The position numbers and the translations under genes are program-made. Below are positions 10,583-19,294 of a DNA stretch of 64,000 nucleotides, in pieces. Position 1 is the first letter of the stretch; each line of letters opens with the position of its first letter. The notes beneath the pieces were generated by a model that ran no database searches, was not told the origin of the DNA, and saw only the letters and a list, made by a program, of their open reading frames with translations. This stretch comes from Nocardioides sp. S-1144 (GTDB lineage: Bacteria; Actinomycetota; Actinomycetes; Propionibacteriales; Nocardioidaceae), in NCBI RefSeq assembly GCF_005954645.2, contig NZ_CP040695.2, forward strand, positions 496,001-560,000, read 5' to 3'.

Positions 10583-11403
10583 CCCTTGAGGGCTCCTTGC
10601 ATGATGCCGGTCACCAGCTGGCGACCGGTCAGGACGAACAGGACGAGGAGGGGCACGGTCGCCATCGCCGTGCCGGCCAGCAGCAGGGCGTAGTCGGTCG
10701 ACTGGCCCTGTCCGGTGAGCGCGAGGCGGTCGAGGGCGATCTGCAGGGTCTCGGTCTTCTGCAGGGCCACGAGGGGCCACATGTAGTCGGTCCAGACCTG
10801 CATGAAGGTGAAGAGGAACAAGATCGCCATGGCGGGCCGGGCGGCGGGGACGGCGACGGTCCAGAACGTGCGGAGCATCGAGCAGCCGTCCATCCGGGCG
10901 GCCTCGATGAGCTCGTCGGGCACGGCGTCGAAGAGGTACTGACGCATGAAGAACACGCCGAACGCGGTGACCAGGGTCGGCAGGGCGACCGCGGCGAGGG
11001 TGTCGAGCAGTCGGTAGTCGCGCATCAGGATGAACAGCGGCACGATCGCGAGCTGGGTCGGCACGGCCATCGTCATCACGACGAAGCCCATCAGCGGCCC
11101 GCTGCCGCGGAAGCGCAGCTTGGCGAAGCTGTACCCGGCGAGGGTGGAGAAGACGACCACCGACGTCGCGCACACCGTCGAGACGACCAGGCTGTTGAAC
11201 ATCGCCTGCCAGAAGTCGATGGTGTTGAGCACGCGGCCGGCGTTGTCGAGGAAGTGCCCGCCGGGCAGCAGCGGGGGCGGGGTGTCCAGGGCGCGCTCCC
11301 GGGTGTGGGAGCCGATCATGAACGACCAGTACAGGGGCAGGGCCGAGCCGACCACGAAGGCGGCCAGCAGCCCGTAGACGAGGGCTCCGGGGCGTCGGGT
11401 CAC
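10579..11403 (-). CDS. cebG: Carbohydrate ABC permease, CebG/MalG type
   Basis: Inner-membrane permease of 274 residues with six predicted helices. The EAA loop reads [20 protein letters not shown], typical of MalG-family sugar permeases. GTG 11403 is chosen because GGAGAG lies 5 bp before it and it overlaps the preceding stop by 4 bp, as elsewhere in this operon; GTG 11427 would add eight residues. It pairs with the CebF-like permease encoded just upstream and with the MsiK-type ATPase. Cellobiose or a related beta-glucoside is the probable substrate, by operon context. Confidence 0.88.
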   Translation of the reverse strand: MTRRPGALVYGLLAAFVVGSALPLYWSFMIGSHTRERALDTPPPLLPGGHFLDNAGRVLNTIDFWQAMFNSLVVSTVCATSVVVFSTLAGYSFAKLRFRGSGPLMGFVVMTMAVPTQLAIVPLFILMRDYRLLDTLAAVALPTLVTAFGVFFMRQYLFDAVPDELIEAARMDGCSMLRTFWTVAVPAARPAMAILFLFTFMQVWTDYMWPLVALQKTETLQIALDRLALTGQGQSTDYALLLAGTAMATVPLLVLFVLTGRQLVTGIMQGALKG

Positions 11404-12449
11404 AGCGCTCTCCGTCGGGTGAGCCACCGGGTCGCCGCGTAGTTGACGAGCACGATGGAGATGATGAACAGGAAGAGGAGCCAGGCGGCGGCCGAGGCCC
11501 GGCCGTAGAACTGGTCCTCGATGCCCTTGACGTAGACGTAGAGCGTCATGGTCATGTACTGGTGGTCCGCTCCACCCTCACGCTGCGCGGTGTCGTCGAA
11601 GAGCCTCGGCTCGGTGAAGATCTGCAGCCCGCCGATGGTGGTGGTGACGATGACGAAGATCATCGTCGGCCGGATCATCGGCAGCGTGATGTGGAGCAGC
11701 TGGCGCACCCGGCCGGCGCCGTCGAGCGAGGCCGACTCGTAGACCTCGCGCGGCACGGCCTGCATGGCGGCCAGGAAGATCAGCGCGTTGTAGCCGGTCC
11801 AGCGCCAGTTGACCATGCTGGAGATGGCCGCGTGGCTCCACCAGCGCTCGACGTGCCACCGGATCGGGTCCAGCCCGACGCTGCTGAGAAGCTCGTTGAC
11901 CAGCCCGGAACGGTCCGAGAAGAGGGTGCCGAAGATCAGCACCGCCGCGGTGGGCGCGACGACGAACGGGAGCAGCACGCTGATCCGCCAGAACGTGCTG
12001 CCCCGCAGCTGCTGGTCGAGCAGCGCGGCGACGGTCACGGCGATGACGACCTGCGGGATCGACGACATCGCGAAGATGCTGAGGGTGTTGACCAGCGACT
12101 TGGTGAAGAGCGGGTCGTCCAGCACCCAGCGGAAGTTGTCGAGGCCGATGAACCCGCCGCGGGTGTAGGCCAGCCGGTCCCAGTCGTGCAGCGAGAGGTA
12201 GCCGGTGTAGGCGAGGGGGAACATGCCGACCACGGCGAAGACGAGGAAGAACGGCGACACGAAGAGGTACGGCGCGAGCCTGACGTCCCAGCGGGCCCGT
12301 CGTTCGCGGCGCAGGAGCCGGCGTTCGCCGCGCCGGCCCCCGCGCCCCCCGTCGCCGGGGTCCTCACCGTCCCGCGACCCGGCGGCGCGCCGGGTCGCGG
12401 TGCGGTTGCCGGGCTGGGCCGCCGTGTCGGCCTCAGCCGGCGCGGTCAC
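11400..12449 (-). CDS. cebF: Carbohydrate ABC permease, CebF/MalF type
   Basis: Inner-membrane sugar permease of 349 residues. A long Arg/Gly-rich hydrophilic N-terminus of about 60 residues precedes the first helix ([17 protein letters not shown]), a feature common in actinobacterial MalF-type proteins. The EAA loop is [23 protein letters not shown] 12449 is chosen for its 4-bp overlap with the binding-protein stop; GTG/ATG codons further upstream would lie inside that gene. It forms the heterodimeric channel with the CebG-like protein. Substrate assignment rests on the adjacent beta-glucosidase and CebR-type repressor. Confidence 0.88.
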   Translation of the reverse strand: MTAPAEADTAAQPGNRTATRRAAGSRDGEDPGDGGRGGRRGERRLLRRERRARWDVRLAPYLFVSPFFLVFAVVGMFPLAYTGYLSLHDWDRLAYTRGGFIGLDNFRWVLDDPLFTKSLVNTLSIFAMSSIPQVVIAVTVAALLDQQLRGSTFWRISVLLPFVVAPTAAVLIFGTLFSDRSGLVNELLSSVGLDPIRWHVERWWSHAAISSMVNWRWTGYNALIFLAAMQAVPREVYESASLDGAGRVRQLLHITLPMIRPTMIFVIVTTTIGGLQIFTEPRLFDDTAQREGGADHQYMTMTLYVYVKGIEDQFYGRASAAAWLLFLFIISIVLVNYAATRWLTRRRAL

Positions 12450-13750
12450 TGCAGGGAGTCGACGTCGGCGAGGAAGGTCTTCCACGACTCGTCGGGTGTC
12501 GCGGAGCCCTCGTCGACCCGGTCGACCGCGGCCTGGAACTTGCCGAGGATGTCGGAGTAGAGCGGTCCCTGGAACGGCTGGACGTCGATGGCCTCGGCGC
12601 GGTTGATGTAGATCTCACCGACCGGGGCGTCGTTGAAGTACTCGTCGGTGGTGCCCTGCAGCTCCGGGCTCTCCAGCGCCTCGACCTGCGAGGGGAAGTT
12701 GCCGAGCTCGGCGAAGACGCGCAGCTGCTGCTCCGGCGCGGTCAGCCACTCGAGGAACTCCTGGGCCGGGCCCTGGTGGGTCGAGGTCTTGGGCACCGCG
12801 AGGAACGACCCTCCCCAGTTGCCGCCGCCACCGGGGAAGACGTCGGCGATGTCCCACACCACGCCGTCCTGCAGCTTGCCCTGGTTGTCGCGGATGTTGC
12901 TGCGCATCCAGCCGGGGCAGGGGATGGTGGCGAACCCGTCCTTCTTGAACGCCGCCTCCCAGTCGGGGTTCCACTGCTTGTTGCGGGTCGAGAGGGTCTC
13001 GGCGTTGGCGGTGACCGTGGCCCACACCTCCTGCAGTCCCTCGTTCTCGACGTCGATGGTGCCGTCCTCCTTCTCGAAGGGGTTGGGCACCTGGTTGAGC
13101 ATGGCCTGGGCGATCGAGCCGGAGGAGTCGTACCACGCGGCGTCGGAGGCGCCGGTGAACTGCTCGCCGAGGGCGTAGTAGTCGTCCCAGGTGGTCATCA
13201 GCTTCGCGACCTCCTCGCGGTCGCTGGGCAGGCCGGCCTCCTCGAACAGGTCGGCGCGGTAGCAGAACGCCTCGGGGCCGGCGTCGGTCGGGTAGCCGAG
13301 CATCTGGCCGTCGGCGGCGGTCGCGGCCTCCTGCTTGAACTCCAGCCACCGTCCCTCGACGTCCTCGTCGGACAGGTCGACCCACCGGTCGGGCGCGGCG
13401 ATGATGGCCGGCATGAAGTCGCCCTCGATGGCGACGATGTCGGGCAGCCCGGCGTTGGCCTGGAGGTTGGTGTTGAGCTCGTTCTTCCAGTCGTCCCACA
13501 GCGAGACCTTGGTCTGCTCGACCTGCACGTCGGGGTGCTCGGCGTTCCACTCCTCGATGAGGGCGTCGTACCCGAACTCGCCGAAGGTCGTGATGGTGAG
13601 GGTCTCGCCGGCGGCCAGCGTGTCCTGCTCGGCCGACTCGCCCGGGTCTCCTCCGGAACCGCCGCAGGCGGTGAGGGTCAGGGCGAGCGCGAGCGTCGCC
13701 GTGACGCCCAGGCCGGGGCGGCTGATGCCGCGAGGGGTCTTCTTGATCAC
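12446..13750 (-). CDS. cebE: Sugar ABC transporter substrate-binding lipoprotein, CebE type
   Basis: Extracellular solute-binding lipoprotein of 434 residues. A basic N-terminus and hydrophobic core end in the lipobox LTAC with the lipidated Cys at residue 29, followed by a GGSGGD linker. The mature part is a family 1 binding protein (TITTFGEFGYDALIEEWNAE). GTG 13750 follows AGGAG by 7 bp and gives a good signal peptide. It is the first gene of the minus-strand cellobiose operon, with two CebR-like operators 37 and 158 bp upstream. It would capture cellobiose or cello-oligosaccharides at the cell surface. Confidence 0.9.
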   Translation of the reverse strand: MIKKTPRGISRPGLGVTATLALALTLTACGGSGGDPGESAEQDTLAAGETLTITTFGEFGYDALIEEWNAEHPDVQVEQTKVSLWDDWKNELNTNLQANAGLPDIVAIEGDFMPAIIAAPDRWVDLSDEDVEGRWLEFKQEAATAADGQMLGYPTDAGPEAFCYRADLFEEAGLPSDREEVAKLMTTWDDYYALGEQFTGASDAAWYDSSGSIAQAMLNQVPNPFEKEDGTIDVENEGLQEVWATVTANAETLSTRNKQWNPDWEAAFKKDGFATIPCPGWMRSNIRDNQGKLQDGVVWDIADVFPGGGGNWGGSFLAVPKTSTHQGPAQEFLEWLTAPEQQLRVFAELGNFPSQVEALESPELQGTTDEYFNDAPVGEIYINRAEAIDVQPFQGPLYSDILGKFQAAVDRVDEGSATPDESWKTFLADVDSLQ

Positions 13751-13786
13751 GTCTGGTCTCCTACGAGGTCCGGGTCTGAAGTGGTG

Positions 13787-13800
13787 TGAGAGCGCTTCCA
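13787..13800 (-). promoter_or_regulatory. CebR/CelR-like operator 1
   Basis: TGAGAGCGCTTCCA matches the LacI-family CebR/CelR consensus TGGGAGCGCTCCCA at 12 of 14 positions. It lies 37 bp upstream of the binding-protein start codon, a position where bound repressor would block the promoter or early elongation. The cognate repressor gene is in the same operon. Confidence 0.8.
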
Positions 13801-13907
13801 TTCGGGGTGGCAGAACTGTGACACGGGCCACGTCGGTGTGTCAACGGTCACACGGCAGGTTCGAGGGTGGGCCCCGCTGCGCTGCGGCTGGGCGGGCCGG
13901 GCATACG

Positions 13908-13921
13908 TGGAAGCGCTCCCA
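13908..13921 (-). promoter_or_regulatory. CebR/CelR-like operator 2
   Basis: TGGAAGCGCTCCCA matches the CebR/CelR consensus at 13 of 14 positions. It is 121 bp further upstream than operator 1, about 11-12 DNA turns, a spacing that could allow looping by a tetramer or two dimers. The 13751-14122 gap also holds two hairpins and no gene. Confidence 0.8.
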
Positions 13922-13996
13922 CCGGTAGGTGACTTCGCGGGGTCGGGGTGAGCGTTCCGGGCGCTCTGGCGACCCGCGACCAACGGTGCCGACGCC

Positions 13997-14063
13997 GACG
14001 CGCCCACCAGGCCGGTCGGTGGCCTGGTGGGCGCGTCGGGGTGGGGACGCCGCTCGGCGTCCC
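13997..14063 (-). terminator. Tandem hairpins after the alcohol dehydrogenase gene
   Basis: Two strong inverted repeats lie in the gap between the dehydrogenase and cellobiose operons. At 13997-14037 the arms are a perfect 17 bp (GACGCGCCCACCAGGCC and its complement) around a 7-base loop. At 14044-14063 the arms are 9 bp (GGGACGCCG) with a 2-base loop. They lie 60-126 bp after the dehydrogenase stop on the minus strand. No T-tract follows, so they are terminator-like by position and stability only. Confidence 0.6.
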
Positions 14064-14122
14064 AGTGGTGTGCGGGTGCCGTGCGGATGGTGTGCGGGTC
14101 GTGGGGCGGTGGTGGGCCGGGC

Positions 14123-15163
14123 TCAGCCCAGCGTCGAGGTGTCGATGACGAACCGGTAGCGCACGTCGGAGGCGAGGACGCGCTCGTAGGCCTCGTTGAC
14201 CTGGTCGGCGGCGATGACCTCGATCTCGGAGCCGATGCCGTGCTCGGCGCAGAAGTCGAGCATCTCCTGGGTCAGCGCGATGCCGCCGATCATCGAGCCG
14301 GCGAGCGAGCGGCGTCCGCCGATGAGCGACATCGCCTGCACGGCCAGCGGCTCCGGCGGGGCGCCGACGTTGACGAGGGTGCCGTCGACCGCGAGCAGCC
14401 CGAGGTGGGCGTTGACGTCGATGCTGGCGCTGACGGTGTTGAGGATCAGGTCGAAGCTGCCGGCGAGGGCGGTGAAGGTGTCGGGGTCCGACGTGGCGTG
14501 GTAGTGGTCGGCCCCGAGCCGCAGCCCGTCCTCCTGCTTCTTCAGCGACTGCGACAGCACCGTCACCTCGGCGCCGAGGGCGTGCGCGATCCTGACCGCC
14601 AGGTGCCCGAGGCCGCCGAGGCCGACGACCGCGACGCGGGTGCCGGGGCCGGCGTTCCACCGCCGGAGCGGCGCGTAGGTGGTGATGCCCGCGCACAGCA
14701 GCGGCGCGGCCGCCGCGGGGTCGAGGCCCTCGGGGATCGAGAGGACGAAGTCGGCGTCGACGACGACGTGCGTCGAGTACCCGCCCTGGGTGGTGGTGCC
14801 GTCGCGGTCGGTGGCGGCGTAGGTGCCGACCATGCCCGCGACGCAGTACTGCTCGTCGCCGCGGCGGCAGTTCACGCACTCGCCGCAGGAGTTGACCATG
14901 CAGCCGACGCCGACGCGGTCACCGACGCGGTGTCGGGTGACGTCGGCGCCGACCTCGGTGACGGTGCCGACGATCTCGTGGCCCGGGACGACGGGGAAGG
15001 GCTGCGGCCCCCAGTCGCCGTTGACGGTGTGGATGTCGGAGTGGCAGATGCCGGCGTACTCGATGGCGATGAGGACGTCGTCGGGTCCGACGTCGCGGCG
15101 CTCGATGGTGGTGGGGGCCAGCGGCTGGCCGGCGGCGGGGGCGGCGTAGGCGTGCACGCGCAT
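14123..15163 (-). CDS. Zinc-dependent NAD(P) alcohol/aldehyde reductase, YahK/CAD type
   Basis: Cytoplasmic medium-chain dehydrogenase of 346 residues that reduces aldehydes or oxidises alcohols. Catalytic zinc ligands are visible as Cys40 in GICHSD and the His of PGHE. The structural zinc Cys set lies in [16 protein letters not shown], and the cofactor site is GLGGLGHLA. The sequence style matches cinnamyl-alcohol/YahK-like enzymes, which usually prefer NADPH. The MerR gene 138 bp upstream is on the same strand and may control it in response to an electrophile or aldehyde. The physiological substrate is unknown. Confidence 0.88.
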   Translation of the reverse strand: MRVHAYAAPAAGQPLAPTTIERRDVGPDDVLIAIEYAGICHSDIHTVNGDWGPQPFPVVPGHEIVGTVTEVGADVTRHRVGDRVGVGCMVNSCGECVNCRRGDEQYCVAGMVGTYAATDRDGTTTQGGYSTHVVVDADFVLSIPEGLDPAAAAPLLCAGITTYAPLRRWNAGPGTRVAVVGLGGLGHLAVRIAHALGAEVTVLSQSLKKQEDGLRLGADHYHATSDPDTFTALAGSFDLILNTVSASIDVNAHLGLLAVDGTLVNVGAPPEPLAVQAMSLIGGRRSLAGSMIGGIALTQEMLDFCAEHGIGSEIEVIAADQVNEAYERVLASDVRYRFVIDTSTLG

Positions 15164-15177
15164 GGTGGTTCTCCTTG

Positions 15178-15219
15178 GTTCGGGTTCGGGGTTCGGGTTC
15201 GGTTCGGTCGGTTCGGGGT
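15178..15219. repeat. Short GGTTCG tandem tract
   Basis: The spacer between the MerR gene and the dehydrogenase gene contains about seven imperfect copies of GGTTCG(G), with 6-8 bp spacing. It is a low-complexity tract; length variation by slippage is plausible. No promoter hexamers are evident in it. Confidence 0.6.
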
Positions 15220-15301
15220 GGGTGCGGGCGCGCTCGGACGCCGGACCGCGGCGTCCAGTGGGGTCGGCCCGGTCAGGCGCGGGCCGGGAGGGGTGGCGCG
15301 G

Positions 15302-15769
15302 TCAGGGGCGCCGGGTCTCCTTGAGCTGGTCGGCGAGGACGCGCGCCTCGCCCGCGAGCAGCGCGGCCCGGTCGGCGTCGCCGGCCTCGACCGCGTGCCA
15401 GTAGTCGATCTTCAGGCGCACGTAGCGCTGACGCAGGGCGATCGCCTCGGCCTCGGCGGCCAGGCGCCGCTCCTGGGCGGCGAGCAGCGCGGCCTGGTCG
15501 CCGGCCGCGGACGGGCCGACCTGGCCGTTGGCGACGTAGCGCCGCATGTCACCGACCGACATGCCGGTCGCGGCGAGGCAGGCGATCCACATCAGCTGGT
15601 CGAGGTCGGCCTCGTCGTAGACCCGGTGCCTGCTGCTGGCGCCCCGGGCGATGGGTGCGACCACGCCGATGGACTCGTAGTAGCGCAGCGTGCTCGCCGG
15701 CAGGCCGGTCAGCGTGGCCGCCTCCTTGATCGTGTACCCGCGCTGCGTGGTCCTGGCCTCCATGCTCAC
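15302..15769 (-). CDS. MerR-family transcriptional regulator
   Basis: A 155-residue activator/repressor. The N-terminal winged helix-turn-helix is YTIKEAATLTGLPASTLRYY (about 12-31) followed by the wing, then an Arg/Ala-rich dimerisation helix (about 85-125). The closest style is the SoxR-unlike, aldehyde- or electrophile-responding branch; no Cys cluster for iron-sulphur or metal binding is present, with one Cys (in the IACLAATGMS segment). GTG 15769 or ATG 15763 could be the start. It is upstream of and codirectional with the alcohol dehydrogenase gene, which it may regulate. A dyad lies in its own promoter. Confidence 0.85.
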   Translation of the reverse strand: MSMEARTTQRGYTIKEAATLTGLPASTLRYYESIGVVAPIARGASSRHRVYDEADLDQLMWIACLAATGMSVGDMRRYVANGQVGPSAAGDQAALLAAQERRLAAEAEAIALRQRYVRLKIDYWHAVEAGDADRAALLAGEARVLADQLKETRRP

Positions 15770-15779
15770 GACGGTAGGA

Positions 15780-15797
15780 ACTTCGAGTACTTGAAGT
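15780..15797 (-). promoter_or_regulatory. MerR-type operator and promoter
   Basis: ACTTCGAGTACTTGAAGT is an 18-bp dyad with one mismatched pair. Read on the minus strand it lies between TTGACT (-35 like) and TACCGT (-10 like) with an 18-base spacer. A dyad inside a longer-than-usual spacer is the hallmark of MerR-regulated promoters. The start codon follows within 10 bases, so the transcript would be nearly leaderless. Confidence 0.6.
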
Positions 15798-15861
15798 CAA
15801 AGGTCGACCAGGTCACACGGGCCCGGGGAACCAGCGGCCGCGCGCCGGCGTCGGAGCAGGT

Positions 15862-16296
15862 ATGACGACCACCACTCGCCACCTGCTCGTCGCCGTCGTC
15901 CTGGGCCCGCTCGCGCTGACCGGGTGCGGGGACGACGCCGGTGCCGGGGCGGCCGACGTCCCGGCGCAAATGCTCACGATCGAGGCCTCCGACTGGAACG
16001 GCTGGGACCCCGAGCACCAGGCGACGCCCGAGGTCACGACCCTCGAGGTCGAGGTCGGGGCCACCGCCACGGTCGAGAGCGTCGGCGAGGAGATCACCTT
16101 CGAGGTCACCGAGGTCGGCGACGGCGAGGTCGAGGTGTCCAGCGACCAGCGGCTGGCGCCGTCCGGCGAGTCGGGCGGGAGCAACCTCAACGACCTGGTC
16201 GAGGAGTTCACGGTCGTGACCGGCGAGGAAACCTCCCTCGCCACCCCGACCCTCGACGCCGGCTACTCCTACCTCCTCACGCTGACCCGTCGCTGA
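15862..16296 (+). CDS. Small surface lipoprotein of unknown function
   Basis: A 144-residue predicted lipoprotein. The signal peptide ends in the lipobox LTGC with Cys22. The mature part is acidic (many Glu/Asp) and beta-rich, with repeated Val-Glu-Val strands (TTLEVEVGATATVESVGEEI), and looks like a single immunoglobulin-like or cupredoxin-sized domain. I do not recognise a family. Its last codons and TGA stop lie inside the first copy of a palindromic tandem repeat that probably ends transcription. It converges with the light-sensor phosphatase gene. Confidence 0.75.
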   Translation: MTTTTRHLLVAVVLGPLALTGCGDDAGAGAADVPAQMLTIEASDWNGWDPEHQATPEVTTLEVEVGATATVESVGEEITFEVTEVGDGEVEVSSDQRLAPSGESGGSNLNDLVEEFTVVTGEETSLATPTLDAGYSYLLTLTRR

Positions 16297-16443
16297 TCAG
16301 CGACGGGTCAGCGCAGAAACCAGGTCGACCCGTCAGTGATCAGCGACGGGTCAGCGCAGAACCCAGGCTGACCCGTCAGTGATCAGCGACGGGTCAGCGT
16401 AGAAACCAGGCTGACCCGTCAGTGATCAGCGACGGGTCAGCGA
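16280..16443. repeat. Four tandem 43-bp palindromic repeats (convergent terminator array)
   Basis: Four copies at about 16280, 16325, 16368 and 16411 repeat with a 43-bp period. Each has arms GACCCGTC and GACGGGTC around a TGATCA centre, followed by a short AGAAACCAGG-like spacer. Copy 1 is a perfect 34-bp palindrome that contains the stop codon of the lipoprotein gene. The array fills the space between convergent genes, so it can act as a bidirectional terminator. Single copies of the same palindrome lie at 49350 and 56381. Regular palindromic units without unique spacers and without cas genes argue against CRISPR. Confidence 0.85.
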
Positions 16444-16576
16444 AGAGCCAGCGCCCCACGTCCGTCTGGGGGGGATTGCGGACGCGGGGCGCTGGTCGGC
16501 CGTGCCCGGAGGCGGGCCGGTCGAAGCGTAACGGGGCGGGCGCCGTCGTGCCCGAGGATCCCCGCGACCGGTCCGG

Positions 16577-18755
16577 CTAGTCCAGCCGGACGGCGACCAG
16601 GGCGATGTCGTCGTCGTGGTCGGAACCGCGCGTGAGGTGCTCCACCAGGTGCTCGACGAGGCCGGCAGGGTCGGCGGGGCCGACCCGCACGTGGTGCAGC
16701 AGCCGGTGCAGACCCAGGTCGAGGGACTCCGTGCGGCGCTCGACGAGCCCGTCGGTGTAGCCCAGCAGCAGGGTGCCGACGGGCAGGGTCGCGGACTCCT
16801 CGTGGCGGTCGGGGTGCCCGACGCCGATCAGGGGGTCGTTGCCGTCGGTCCGGCCGAGCAGCTCGACGCGGCCGTCGGGGTACCGGACGGCGAGCGGCGG
16901 GTGCCCGGCGCACGACCAGACGAGGTCCCAGCCGTCCGGCGTCCGGGTCAGGAACACCTGGAGCATGGAGGCGATCGTGCGCAGCTGGAGGTCGACGAGC
17001 AGCCGCTCGACCCGTGCGATCACGCTCGACGGGGTGGCGTCGGGGTCGTGCACGCAGGCGCGCAGGAGCCCGCGCAGCTGGCCCATCGCGGCCGCCGCGA
17101 GGATGTCGTGCCCGACGACGTCGCCGACCGCGAGGGCGATGGTGCCGTCGGCGAGGGTGGTGAGGGTCGTAGAAGTCGCCGCCGACCTGCGAGCCGACCG
17201 CCCCGGCGTGGTACTGCGCCGCCGAGCGGATCCCGCGGATGACGGGCAGGTCGGGCAGCAGGCTGCGCTGCAGCACCTCGGAGTTGCTGCGCTGGAGCTC
17301 GTGGAGCCGGGTGTTCTCGACCAGGACGCCGACGCGGCGGCCGAGGTCGGCGGCCACCTCGACGTCGTCGCGGGTGAACTGCGGGCGGTCGGGGGAGCGA
17401 CCCAGGACCAGCACCTCGGTCGCGGGGCCACGACCGGGCAGCGGCACCAGGACGGCGGAGCGCACCGGGAACGCCGCGCTGGCGGCGAGGTAGTGCTCGT
17501 CGGCGATGTAGTCGCGGCGGGTGTCGCTGCCCTCGGGGGTGTCGAGGTCGGTGAGCAGGCGCCCGCCGTCGGCGCCCACGAGGACGTCGACCGGGGGCCC
17601 GGCGACGAGCGCGGCGGCCAGGCCGTCGGCCACGTCGCGGAGGTCACCGACGAGCTTCTCGGTGCTGTGCTGGGCGGCGAGGACGCCGAGGTCGTCGGTG
17701 CCGCTCGGCCCGAGGACCAGGGCGAAGTCGGCGACCCGCGGGACGAGCAGGTCGATCAGCCGGCGGTGGGCGTCGGCGACGTCGGTGGCGCCGACCAGGC
17801 CGCTGCTGGCGTCGACGAGCAGCTGGAGCCGCTCCTCGGCGGCCTCGGACGCCGCCCGGGCCCGGCGCTCGGCGAGCAGCGCGGCGTCGCGGGCGCGGTC
17901 GGCCTCGATCCGCCCGGTCACGTCGGTCTGGATGCCGACGAAGTGGGTGAGCGCGCCCTCGGGGCCGTGGACCGGGCTGATGTGCACCTGGTTCCAGTAC
18001 GCCGTGCCGTCCTTGCGGTAGTTCAGCACGGTGCACGTGACGTCCTCGCCGGCACGGACGGCCCGGCGGATGCGGTCGACGTCGGCCGGGTCGGTGCCGG
18101 CGCCCTGGAGGAACCGGCAGTTGCGACCGACCGACTCCTCCAGCGTGTAGCCGGTGGTGGCGGTGAAGGCGGGGTTCACCCAGACCAGGGGCAGGTCGGG
18201 GTCGGTCGCGTCGGCGAGGGTGAAGGACAGCCCGGTGGCCACCACCGCGCGCGAGTGCAGGTCGAGGCTCGTCGCCGGCGGCACCTCCTTGCGCCGTCCG
18301 ATCGGCAGCATCACGACCAGCGCGTAGGACTTGAGCATCGGCGAGTCGAGCATCGGCAGCGCGACCACCCAGAGCGGCTGGCGCTGCTGACCCATGTCGC
18401 TGCCGCGGAGGGCCGAGACCGCCTGGCCGTTCACCGGCTCGGTGCGGGCCAGGCGCGACAGCGGGTGGGTAGTCTCGGAGAGCAGACCGCCCTCGAGGTC
18501 GCGCAGCCCGGCCGCGTCGGACCAGACGTCGAGCGGGCTCGGGAGCTGCAGCCCGGGTGCGAGCTGGCGGGCGACGGCGTTTGCGTGCACGACGTCGCGG
18601 GAGCTCAGGTCCACCAGGAGGACGGCGGACGGCTCGTTGCCCACGAGGTAGCCGAGCTCGTCGAAGGAGCTCTCCAGGTCGGCGGTGAACGCCTGGTCGG
18701 CGCGGCTGGTCGACGATGTGATGGTGGTTCCACTCCTCAGGCCGGATGACCCCAC
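16577..18755 (-). pseudogene. LOV-GAF-PP2C light-sensor phosphatase, frameshifted
   Basis: A blue-light-type regulator of the SpoIIE/RsbU phosphatase group, normally one protein of about 725 residues. N-terminal PAS-like region (about 25-150), then a LOV domain with the flavin-adduct motif GRNCRFLQ (Cys213) and TVLNYRKDGTAYWNQVHISP, a coiled segment, a GAF domain (about 320-490), and a PP2C phosphatase ending AVRLD. In the phosphatase motif GGDFYD the frame breaks: one extra base in the GGG run at 17164-17166 moves the rest (TLADGTIALAVGDVVGH onward) into another frame. Both halves otherwise look intact, so a recent mutation or a sequencing error are both possible. Start GTG 18755; a TACAAT -10-like site lies at 18842-18847. 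Confidence 0.82.
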
Positions 18756-18899
18756 GATGAGAGGAAACCGTCAGCGAGGTCGTGTGCCCGACGAACGGAG
18801 GTGCGGCAGCACGGGCAACGTTGCTGCGAGAACGCTCGACGATTGTACGTGGCCCCGCGCCACCCGCCGGGGTGGCCGGGGGCGCTCACGAGCAGTCGC

Positions 18900-19082
18900 T
18901 CACCAGCAGTCGATGCAGGGCGACTGCGGCACGTGGGGGCGCCCCTCGAGCACCTGCACGGCGGCGGCCGCCGCCTTGAGCACGGGGTCGGTGCCGGCGG
19001 CCGAGGCCGGTGCTGCCGAGCCCACCGCGACCCCGGTGCAGAGGACGACCCCGACGATTCCCGACATGATCCTGGTGCGCAT
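18900..19082 (-). CDS. 60-residue secreted peptide ending in CIDCW
   Basis: A small secreted protein. ATG 19082 follows AAGGGA by 8 bases. Residues 1-27 form a signal peptide (hydrophobic core IVGVVLCTGVAVGS, cleavage after PASA). The mature part is about 33 residues: an Ala-rich helix, then PHVPQSPCIDCW with two cysteines three apart at the very C-terminus. The Cys pair could form a disulphide or bind a metal. I know no family. It lies between the light-sensor phosphatase and the regulator of the RiPP cluster and faces away from the regulator, so the 212-bp gap 19083-19294 is a divergent promoter region. Confidence 0.6.
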   Translation of the reverse strand: MRTRIMSGIVGVVLCTGVAVGSAAPASAAGTDPVLKAAAAAVQVLEGRPHVPQSPCIDCW

Positions 19083-19235
19083 GGTTGGTGTCCCTTCGTC
19101 GTGATGTGCGGTCCCTGGCTTCGTTACCACCATGCTCCGCGGGGTATGCCTGGGTCACGGGTCGACCGGGGGGTAGAAGGTGTCAGGACACAAGTCACCC
19201 CCGGGCGGCACGGGTCACACCAGCCGGTCCGGGGC

Positions 19236-19249
19236 GACCCCAAGGGGTC
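19236..19249. promoter_or_regulatory. Palindrome upstream of the TrmB/LuxR-like regulator
   Basis: GACCCCAAGGGGTC is a perfect 14-bp palindrome 46 bp before the regulator start. A TACAGT -10-like hexamer follows at about 19262-19267, so the palindrome overlaps the expected -35 region and could be an operator, for example for autoregulation. Upstream at 19123-19147 GTTAC and GGGTAT are 14 bases apart, like a SigB/SigF-type promoter; both are tentative. Confidence 0.4.
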
Positions 19250-19294
19250 GTCGACGACTTGTACAGTGCGCTCAACTCGGGTGGAGGAGAAGAG

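Noticed and set aside
16280..16443. CRISPR-like array of four 43-bp units
   Set aside because: Units are palindromic and nearly identical throughout, with no variable spacers, and no cas genes are in the window.
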